64,000 nt of DNA from Siphonodentalium dalli (taxonomy: Eukaryota; Mollusca; Scaphopoda; Gadilida; Siphonodentaliidae). The stretch is from contig CP136066.1 in the NCBI GenBank assembly GCA_032622095.1, forward strand, positions 93,703,319-93,767,318, written 5' to 3'. The notes below the pieces were generated by a model. It was not told the DNA's origin. It worked only from the letters and a program-made list of their open reading frames with translations, and ran no database searches. Positions 32,853 through 44,800 of this stretch are shown here, in pieces (the stretch's first letter is position 1; each line of letters starts with the position of its first letter). Made by a program: the position numbers and the translations under genes.

Positions 32853-35800
32853 GTGAGTTGTATGATAAGTACCAATACTAAAGACACTTCATTTTCAAGC
32901 CTCAAGATATTATGCTGTGTATTTATTATCCCCCCACAAACGAAGTTTGAGGGGGATATAGGAATGGGCTATGTCCGTCGGTCATCCGTGAGTCTGTCTG
33001 TGAGTCCATCCATCCATAACAACTTTAAAGCTCTATATCTTGGTCATCGACAGTTGGATTTTAATGTTCTTCGGTATGCTGAATGAACCAACCTTCGGGA
33101 AAAGAGTATTAACAAAAGCGGGTTTCGTCCATTGATTCTTTTCCCGGAGTTATGCCCCTTATTCAGTAATGGGACTTACTTACTCTTTACATGACTAAAT
33201 CATTTGGCACACCCTACAGGCCACATCCCTCATCCGATTGTCACCAAACTGCATATGGATTTTTGGCGTGGCCTCTAGACGGGAGCTGTCAACTTTTTCC
33301 CAGAATTGTTTTAAAACATGGCCACCAGCAGCCATCTTGTTTATTTGGAAATTTTGATTTTTTGTTTGTCAGTGCATGTATCTCAACCAATGGTTATAGG
33401 ATCTAAATGAAATTTTGTTTGGAGGTTCACCATCATGACCGCTTTCAAAAGTGAGGCAAATGACATTGTTCACATTTTCCATTTTAGAGTTATCCTTTGT
33501 TTATATACATGCAGATATCTCAGCCATGGGTTATCGGATCTGAATAAAATTTGGTATGGATGTTTGCCACCACGATTGGTTTCCAAACACAAATGACGTT
33601 GTTTGCATTTTCATTTTGTCATTTCTTAATTTGTCATAAACCAGATGGTCAAAATTGTGCGCTCCATCTTATGAGACACTAGTTGTTATAATGTGTACTG
33701 AAAATGCATTTGGAATTGATCATTTGAAGAATCTTACACTTAGTTACTGCAAGCTGGTTCAATAACGAACTAACAACTATTTTCACACTTTTCTTATGTT
33801 TATAGATTAAATAATATGTTTGATATAAGATGCTAATTTAAATACACACTGTGATACCGACAAACTGTCTTAACTTTTATCATAACCTTGATATGGCAAC
33901 AGAAATTTAATAGCCTGGTTTATGAGCCTCGCCTACATCTTTTTCCCAGTGTTGTAAATAACATGTTTAATTATATGGTTGGTTTAGGTTTTCGCTGATT
34001 AAAATAATTAACATATGGTCAGAGTGTTGATGAAAATATTTGATGGCAGACGATTTCACCTTCTTTTTCAATATTGTCCCCCAACATTTCGTCGGAGGAC
34101 TATATTAATGATCCTTGTCGTACCGTGCATCCATCCATTTGTCCGTCCATCTGGAACTTTGTCCGAGTCTGTATTCTGTCATTTTCTGGTAAATTTGTTT
34201 AAACTTGGTACATATATCAACCAGCATGGGAACCTGCGCACCTGCGATTTTTAGTTCGGTTGGTATCAATTTGGCGAAGTTATTGCCATTTTTTGACATA
34301 GAATCGTACATTCTGGGACACATCTTTTGTCTGAGCCTGAATTCCGTCATTTTCCAGTCAATTTTTTAAAAACATGGTACAGATGTCAACCAGCATGGGA
34401 ACCTGCACACCATTTTGAGTTCAGTCGGAGTCATTTTGGTGGAGTTATTGCACATATAATCATAGATTCTGGGATGCATCTTTGTCCGAACCTGTAGTCT
34501 TAGAATTTTGTTGATATTGTGCCAATTTGAGGTTATATTGAGACTTTTAACCATTCCATGACTGGAGCTTCCTGAAATCTTGAGGAAATCCAGTGCCAAT
34601 GCATTTTCTTATATATGCGAGTCTCCCATGGGGAGCCTCGCATATAAAAGAGAATACATTGGCCTAACAATATATACCTTGACCTTGTAAGCCAGTGCAT
34701 TCTCTTACATATGCAAGGCTTCCTGAATCCTATGTGAGACTCGCATATATAAGAGAATGGTCTTTAATGCTGCACCAGCGCAGCTCCCGCCATGAAAGAG
34801 TTAAGCGCTTTTTCAGATTTGGTTATTTGTATGCAGCTCAGTTATAAGACAATGCACAAGTATTTATTCCATATAATATATTTCTATAAAGCCTCCGCTT
34901 TTTTTTACAGTTTTTTTAGAAGAAATACTTCTATTTTAAAAATGTTTTTACTTTGAGTAAAACATATCACATGAGTAAAACTGCGGAGCTGTGTTTATGT
35001 GTTAAATATTACATTGCTTGTTGCTAATTTCAGTGACGATGATGAAAAGCTGTTGATAGATGATGATACCATTGAACCTTATGAGAATGAAGTGAGTTCA
35101 ATCTATTGATATAGAATCCAATGTCTGTCATAGCTCTATCAAGTTTTTCGCATGAGGCCTAATAAAATAATATCTGTGTTTCCGCTAACGGGGTCCCAAA
35201 AATGTTGGGTCGGTAGGTAAACTTTTTTTTTTTTTTAACCTATTTTGGCGGGGCAACTTTTTGGGATAATATTTGTCTGCGATTCATGATCAAGCAACAT
35301 TACTCATTTGTTCAATTTGAGTTTGCATCAGTAGAGGCAGTCACAGTTTTTTTTGTAATTTTTGCATGGCTCCCATGGCATGTGTTGATGCCAAATTGGA
35401 TTTGAGAAGAAATTAAAACACTTAAGGTTGTTGTTATACATTTTATTCAGGCATGTTTTCCATAGGGCCTGGCTACCACTGGGGTTAGACCGTACCGTCG
35501 GAGCCATTCCCGTTGGCGTTACATGTGAACTGTGCCACCTTCACACCAAACGTGTTAACCACATCACCCACAATACACAAGGTTCAATTTTGAAAACATC
35601 TGCCGACTTCAGTTCCGTTTAACACTCAATCAGAATTTGATTTTCGTCAAGTCGCGGGCCATGATTCTGTTGGAAAACATTCAAAAATGTGCTGGAATAA
35701 GGTATTGTGCACAATCAGTTACTGGCATCAATGTGTATGCATTTGAAGAATTTCAATGCCAACACACTGCTCACGACCGTTTGCAACACCATGTCCGTGT

Positions 35801-38800
35801 TGGCTAATATTTCTGCATTTCGTACATCATTTCTAAAGTTTTGATTTGAAAACTTTACAAACTTCAACCACGTGGTTACTTCCGGTAAAGTATAGTTTCC
35901 GGAATATTTCGGTGCAGTGAGTATACTCTCCGGTCGCCAGCTGGTGTCCAGACATATATATGCCTACTGTTACGATGTCAGACTAATTAATGTCGTATAC
36001 AAGTAGGCCTATATACCCGTGCGCCTATTATTTCCCCTCTTTTTTTGGTACCGTACGTATCTAAATCCGCGACCGCATGAGTTTACATGCGCGCTATATG
36101 AAAGAAGTTGTGAGGAACACGGTCAAGTTTATCGTGACGGCCTTTCGCTTTAGAAGTTTTATATAGGCCCGTGGCAACTTTTCCCTTATATACCCCTTCT
36201 ATAGCATAATCAATGTTTCAATACAGTGGATCGAAACAAACATTAGCATTTCATGGACATAACACGTCTATATATTAATAGAAGTGTAGTGAAATAGGGA
36301 TCTCGTCGATTCGTCCCTGGTACGAAACGACTTCGATTCGTCCCAACTTAGAAATTTACTTTTATTGATTCGTCCTATATAGGCTACTATGGTTGTTTCG
36401 TACCCCGAATAGAATTATACAACCAGCTAATAAATTTAATATCATAACTTTCCATTGTATTAACATGCTAAAATGTGTTCACTTATGAGTACTGACAGGT
36501 TGTTTTCACAACACGAAGACCACGGAGGGTCTCCCGTCTGAGTAGGCATCATATTGTTTTTACAAGTCGACGCTCATGGGTGACCACTGGTCTCATGTGC
36601 CGATGACCACTGTTCAGTGATCAAACGGAATGTATTTGTAACAATAACAGTTCCGTAATCCGATTGTAGCTAGGCCTACATGCAATCATTAACTCGAGAT
36701 TGCCTGCACGGTGGGGATTGCGATTCGCGATTTTCTCGAGGAACGATTTCCGATTACGGCATTCGCCCGTGACGCTACGAAAATATAGCAGAGGTGTTTC
36801 GAATGCCCATTGACAGCTAACGTAAACGAACGATCGGGCCCGATTGGCCGATTGTGGTTGGGTGATAATAATTATTATTATAATTGGGCCGTCCGACAAT
36901 TGGTCAATCTCGTGCATTTTCGTGCAACGAGATCTCGCGATCGGCCGACCACATGACACCGTCTCCTGTCCGTCTGTAGACGCAGTATACATCGCGTGTT
37001 TCTGCTGCAAGGTACCCACTCAAAGCACCACGTGATATCAATTTAAATTAACTTCGTAGTTTATATATTTTTTTATGTTTTGAAAACCCAATAAAATGGG
37101 GGCAGTCGGCGACTTTTTGGGCGGTCGGTCGGGTTAGCAGAAACAGTGTATTTTTTTTTTAGGCCTGATTATTATAACATTGAACCCATATGTTCGATTT
37201 AGTACAAATATGGACCACATCTTGCAGTGTATCTTAGAAGACAATGCACAAAATATCACACCATTGGTCAAATAAAAACTGAAATCAAACTTTTCCCAAA
37301 GGTTGTTAACATGATTTTTTAACCTGCATGACATTCATACAAGATAGCTCAATGGGATTTTCCCAAGATTGCTGTACATTCACATCAGTTGTCTGGATAT
37401 CTTAAGTATTAAATTCATCTTGTTTTTTCATAGGTTGATGAGGAGGAAGAGGACGCTCTCCTTTCTATTAATGGAGATCGCGTGAATGCTGGTCTCGAGA
37501 ATGAAGCTCCACAGGACACAACAGCTGAAGAGCCAATCAGTGATCAGAGCGAGAATGAGCAGTCTCGGTCTTCAGAATACGAAGAGATAGAGTTAGTACT
37601 ACAGTGAACCCATTCCATACTAAATGGATTCTCCCATTCAGTTGTAAAAGTATACATTGGAATGGTCTATTATTCATTTGGAGGGGTGTTCGTGTGATAT
37701 AATCAGACAACAGCTAATACAATTGCAGAATAAGTCCTATTTATTTAGGTAAATGTTCAGATAATAAGTTCAAATCAAAAGATGTTTGTTGAACTTATTA
37801 TCTGAACATTTCCAAAGGGATAACTACTCATCAATGAGTGTTCAGTATAGAAAGGCATAACAAATTCTTCAAACGAGACAGGACCAGTGGCTCCAACAAA
37901 ATATATTTCATGCTCATATGCTACCCATTTATTCATAAAACACACAATTTCATTAACCCTTTCAGTACCAAGCAAGTCCGATTTTTGTATCAACCCATAT
38001 TTCCTTGATCATTTTTCAAATTTATTGATTATAATAATGTGATACATTGATGGAAAGAGCTCTTAGAGCTCTTTCCATCAATGTATCACATTATTGTAAT
38101 CAATAAATTTGAAAAATGATCAAGGAAATATGGGTTGATACAAAAATCGGACTTGGCACTGAAAGGGTTAAAGCTACCAAACTGACAAGCTTGTTGGAAA
38201 GCTCACATACTCAACTAGTGCAAGTATTGATTTATTTCCTAAGATAGGAAGTTGTTAGAACATATTTGCACACTTCTCCACAATGACACTTTAGTTTTTA
38301 TTATGGTATTCTTAAAGTGTCACATAATTATTTTTTTCTGCTCACTGGATCGACCCTGTCTACTTATTCTTATTGAGATCTGCCAAAAAAAAATATATAT
38401 ATATAAAAAAAAGTAAAATTAGCATTTTCACTCATGGGCAGTTGTAATATGAGACCCATGCTCTCGAGATATTCTTACCTGTTTGAGGTTAAAACTATTT
38501 ATACAGATGGGTACATCTCAGAATTATTTTTCTATACTAGTAGTCATACTTGATAGTCATTAAGTGTCTTGCCTCAATGCAACAATGTAAAGAAAGCCTT
38601 ATGGGTAAAAATACATTATTAATAACCGGCACCCTAAGATAATTTGCCTGAGTCTAAAGAGTTCAATTGAAAAGCTATTGAAGTCATAGAATTTATGACA
38701 ACTGAAGAAAACCAGGATCCAATTTTTTGGCACGGAACAATAAAGAGCATTCATGAGTTTCTATGATTTTTTAAATTCTTTTCAGAGTATATAAAATCGA

Positions 38801-41800
38801 TGCATATTGTTTCATGTATTCATCGACCTATTTTGATCATCAGAACGTGAAAATAGTGAGAAAATGCTTTTTTCAAATTTGAGACTTAAAATGAATTAGT
38901 CGCTTTAAGAAAAATAACTTGAAATCTTTGATATGGATTATTTACATTTTATTTCTTAAGCTGTTATGTACAATTCCAGTCTAACTTCCTTCATCCTCAA
39001 AGCATAGTTATTTATTTTGATTCTGCTGATCAATGTGTTCAGGCACCAAAATCTAGTCACGTACATCACTTTTTACCTCATGGAACACCAGCTGTGATAT
39101 GTACACTTGTCCAAAGAATATCATTTTGTTATTGAAAAATTTATCAAATATATGTTTATTTTGTCAATACAGGTTTGACCTTCATGATGATGGAACATTT
39201 TCTATAGACAACGATCTATATAAATACAATGAAACTTTTGAGGTGAGATTTATCAAAATGTGTAATTCCTTGTATAATTTATCATTGCTATAAATCTTGA
39301 TAAAAAGAAACAAATTAATATAACCCTAAGGTCAATAGATATAACATTATCATACTGGCCTAATAAATTGACCAATAAGAATGGTGATCTACTGATAGGA
39401 GATGAGGGCATATTAGGTTCACCTTGATTAACACCGATCCCATATTGAAAGCCCCAGGGGGTATATGGATTCATATGGAATCGATAGATGCCATCTTGTT
39501 TTTCTTGGAACTCTGCCACCTCGGGGATATTTTCGGTGTATTTTGGCGTCAAGAAAAGAGATCTGTCAGAAATCATTTTCTTCAAATTTAATGACACAGT
39601 ACGATGTACTAAAAACCTGCACATGACATATTTGAGGAATTCTAAAGACTCATAAATTAACTATCAAACTCAATTTGTTTTCCTACTTCTGGTGATTAGC
39701 CATTGACTCAATGCTTTGACGTTCAATGCTCATGAATCGTCACTGTTACTTTACATATAAGTTAACCCTTTACCCAACAAAACGGCCAAAAACGCCCAAA
39801 TAAAGCTTCAACAGCCTAAAATATCTTCGGTCTGTCTCAATAACACCATACAAATATGGATATCATTGGAACCGGTTCATTGACCACATTGTGATGGTTA
39901 CAGTTATGCCCTGTGCCAATGCATTCTCTTATATATGCGAGTCGACCATAGGTCGCCTCGCATATATAAGAGAATGCATTGGCCTAAAAAAAAAAATTCT
40001 ACATTCTTTGACAATTTTATCATTTTTAATATGTGTTAAGCCAATGCATTCTCTTATATATGCGAGGCGACCTATGGTCGACTCGCATATATAAGAGAAT
40101 GCATTGGCACAGGGCCGTTCTGTTGGGTAAAGGGTTAATGGCCATAGACTACACATTTAACTTACTAGAATCTATTGAACTAATTGAAGTAATTAAAATT
40201 CTCACCTGGAAAGCAAGATAAAATCATTACAGAACTCTTAGTTGCTGGCTACGGTGACATATGAGGCTTAGGGAGATTAATATCGTGCTCGGCTCGCACC
40301 TCACCCGATATTAATCTCACTTCGCTTCATATGACATTGTATCCGACAACAATTCGCCCTGTAATTTATATTATAGGGCCCTGTGAATCTGGGGTTTACA
40401 GTCAAGTCGAATCTCAAATCAAATCAAGGTTGAGATTCGCAAATCAAATATCAAATTGAATATATACAAGAGCCAAACATGGGTATCAAAACACCAGTTT
40501 CAGCTAACCTGATAACAATACCAGTCTTGTTATTAAACCTAGAAAATTTACTGCCCAAAACCATGGGTTAGAGTCCAATTCAGCAGTAGTTTTATGTGTA
40601 TTGGGGCAAAATGGGATTTGCACTTACAAGGGCGTTCGATGGTTGATGGAGCATGTTTCAACAAATAAGACTCGCCGTAAAAGGCAAAGAAATCTTCAAA
40701 TTATAAAAGTTGGTACAGTTTGTGTTTTGAAAATTATGACATTGTAATTCTGAGAGTACATTTCAAAAATGTCTAGACTAGAATATCTCTTAGTAATCAA
40801 GATTGATCGCATTTGTAAAATGTTTTCAATGACTGCCTACATTTGGATGTATTGTACAAATTAATGCAGCTAGACAAAAGAAATGAGTTTGGCTAAAATT
40901 TCAGTTATAGTGTTGTGAAGCACTCTGGAAGGGTGATCACATAGAAATTAAGAATAATCTTGCTCAAAGTAGTTATTTGTTAGGAATATTAATCCAAATT
41001 GACGATACACACTGTCATTCGTATATATTAATTAATTGCAATGACTCTCGATGCAAAATCATTAGTGTTAGAAAAACGCTTATAAATATTTACAATTGGG
41101 CATAGTTCAGACAATGTTTTCTATGGAGTGGTATGGTCGATTTCTTTGATATTTTTGACTATGTTAGTAGAATCCTAGATTACCCAGGTTGACAAAGCGC
41201 CTGAGTACTAACTTATCAATTACACGCCACCGAACAAGTCCATAATATGTCTTTAAATTTTAAATTTAGATTAAGACATCTTCAACATTTTGTTCTTTTG
41301 TCATCCACAAGAAAGGTGATTAAAAAGTTCTACAATCGACTTAAATCAAATTTATTCCTGAAGCTTCGCAGGGTCCTAATATAACTGTACTGGATTCATT
41401 TTGTACATTTGTCTGTCTGTTTGCCTGTCCATCTGATTTGGCTTATATCTTAGCCATTAGTTGTTGGATCTGATTCAAATTGTCATGTAATTTAGAATCG
41501 GGACTACCGTAATGACAAAACAAAAAATTCCAGATATAAGAAGAAGAATAATTCTAGAATGGAAAATGTGAAAATGTCATTGGCCTCTCTTTTTAAAGCA
41601 GTCATAATCTCCATATTGGGATCAGATAACTAATGGGTGGAAATAAAACCACTATTTCCAAATGAACAAAGAATGATAACTCTAGAATTATTATATTAAA
41701 AAATATGCAAATGAAATCATTTGGGTAGCCATGTTTAAAATTGGTTTGTAGGGAGAGGATAGTAAACTGTATTTTTAATTATGGTTCCATATCCACTTCA

Positions 41801-44800
41801 AATCTATCAAAGTTGTCATGTTGTGGAATGTTTTGTCAAGAGACCATTAATTATGTAAATTATCTCTTCAGGACTCTAAATCATATAAAAGTGAAGCAAT
41901 ACAAAGTGATGATGATGATGAAGATGACGATGATGATAGGTGGGGAAAGTTTAAATCGGAAAGAGCACAGACAGAGCACACCAAGAAGACGAAGCCTCCT
42001 GACATACCAGATACATTAGGTGTGTACTAAATCTTAGCATTAACTCAGGGGAACCACTTAAACACCTACATACCATAGTAGTTGGGTGTGTAATGAATGT
42101 AGCAGTAACTCCGGGGAATGACTTAAACCCTACAGACCAGAGTTATGTAATGAATGTTAGCAATAACTGAGGCGGATGACTTAACTTCCTGACATACCAG
42201 ATATGTTTGGAGTATAATGGATGTTAGCAATAACTCAAGTGAATGACTCAACCATTTAATCCTTTCTTTACAATATACTCATTGACAACTACTTCCCTTA
42301 GTAAATGTTCAGATAATAAGTTCAACTGATGACCATTTGTTGAACTTATTATCTGAACAGTATGTCCGATGTCTGCAGACTTCCACAGTGTGACACTTAA
42401 GACAATGTCTGCAGCAATTTGTTTCATTCATTTTTGCACAAAATAGTGGCACATTCTGAAATTTGCCTCGTGTATAAAATAGCAGACATAATTTCTTTTT
42501 ACCTCGGCTCGGCCGATAGCCGATAGGTCTGAAACAGCAATGGATTTATGGATAATTATATGTTGTAAAATCGTAATTCCAAGCAATCTATATAATCTAT
42601 CTTTGAATGCCTATCAGCCATGCTATCTTCAGAGAAACCTGTCTAAACAAGCCTTGAAATAGGGTGTCTGTCATTTGCAGAATGAAGTCCCCAGAGGGTG
42701 AATTTAGTGATTATGTGGGCTAGCATCACCAAATTCACCCTCTGGGAACCTCATTCTGCAAATGACAGACACACTATTTCAAGGCTTGTGTCTAAATTTC
42801 TAATTGTGCATAAATTGGAGATTTAGTTTTATTGTCTTTGAAAACTTCTGGATATATGTGTAGGTTATATCATGGTGGTAATCTTATATGAAAAATATCC
42901 ACAAGTCTTTGTCAAATGGTTATTTGAGGAACCAATTACTACTGTGATATAACTTACTTATAGAACATAATAGGAAAATGATAATTGCCCAAGGTTTGCT
43001 GTGATTAACCCTTTACCCAACAGAACGGCCCTGTGCCAATGCATTCTCTTATATATGCGAGTCGACCATACCATAGGTTGCCTCGCATATATAAGAGAAT
43101 GCATTGGCTTAACACATATTAAAAATGATAAAATTGTCAAAGAATGTAGAAAAATATCATAAAAATTGTTTAAAAATGTAAGAAAAAATTATAAAATTGT
43201 TAAAGAATGTAAGAAAAAATGGTAAAATGTGTTAAAAATTTTTTTTTTTAGGCCAATGCATTCTCTTATATATGCGAGGCGACCTATGGTCGACTCGCAT
43301 ATATAAGAGAATGCATTGGCACAGGGCATAACTATAACCATCACAATGTGGTCAATGAACCGGTTCCAATGATATCCATATTTGTATGGTGTTATTGAGA
43401 CAGACCGAAGATATTTTAGGCTGTTGAAGCTTTATATGGGCGTTTTTGGCCGGTTTGTTGGGTAAAGGGTTAACATTCTTTTGGATGTTGCAAATATTCT
43501 TTAATTAATGACCACTCGCTTTGCTAGACCTGGACACAATGTTTTTTAAAATCAAAAACATATATACAATTATTATTTAATTTCAACATTTTCTAGTACA
43601 TGTAGGTTCATGCTTTTAGCTGCCTCTGGCCCTGACACACACATCCCTGTTGGTAGGCCGCTGCTTTGATAATGTTTGAAACATCTGTCTGCGCTTGCAT
43701 ATTTGCATTTTCTTGTCATTTATCTGTGTTGCTACTTAATTGGTCAATCATTGCATGATAGTCGTTTCACACCTATCCAATGAATTAGATCACAAATATA
43801 CCACCACATCTCTTCGCCACAAAGAAAGGTGTTAATGAAGCACAGTTTTAAAAATAGAGTTGTGCTATAATTGTAAATTGAACTTTTTGATGAGGTCCTG
43901 ATTGGGTGGTGAGGGATGTGCCTGAGAACACAGTATTTTTTATTTGGTATTATATATAGATTTTTATTTTATACTCTACAATGGTTTATAATATAAGTTA
44001 CAGTTAAATCAGGGTGATATAGATATTGTTATCCCTGGATAAAGGGGATATAGAAATGATGAAGGGGATATAGAAATGTTTACTTTCATACTACCCAGTG
44101 CGTGAGCAACTGATTCACTTACGCATTGCAAAAATATTTAAAAACTCTCAATAATCGGTAGAGTTAACCTTGCTTTCATTTATCACAATAAAAATAGTTT
44201 TGTGCAGAAATTCAACTTATTTATGGGAAAATCAATGGATTAATATGGGAACTATATATCTCTGTTGCGGGCAGTGTAGTAAGACAGTAAGTACATAAAG
44301 ATCAGCTGTTGGCTTTGGTGCATCGATAGGAGGTGATTACGAATAAAATTATTCTTTTAAATTGTGAATTTCTTAGGAAACGCGAATAATAAAAAGAAAA
44401 TCTAGTGTTTTATAGTGAATACCAAAAATCTCATTCATGACAAAGACAAATGTTTATTTTTACCCGTGGCAAGTCGCTTATAAAAATAAACATTTGTCTG
44501 TCACTTATGACAGGTATCCGTAAACGGTATCCACACAAAAACACTAAATATGTTCTGAACATTCAGGGTTTCTGCTAGAGGGGTAGTGGTCCCATTTAGG
44601 GTCCCTTTCCCAAGCCCATATTTCCTCTCAGACACATTCCCCTACAGTAATGCCCTAAATAATCAACTCCTTAACCACTGGAGAATTCTGGATAACTTTT
44701 CAGGATTTAGTCGGAAATATGGCTTGTTGCCATTCATCGGAAAGCTCTCAGTGAGAGATTTCCGATGAATGGCAACAAGCCATATTTCCAATTAAATCCA

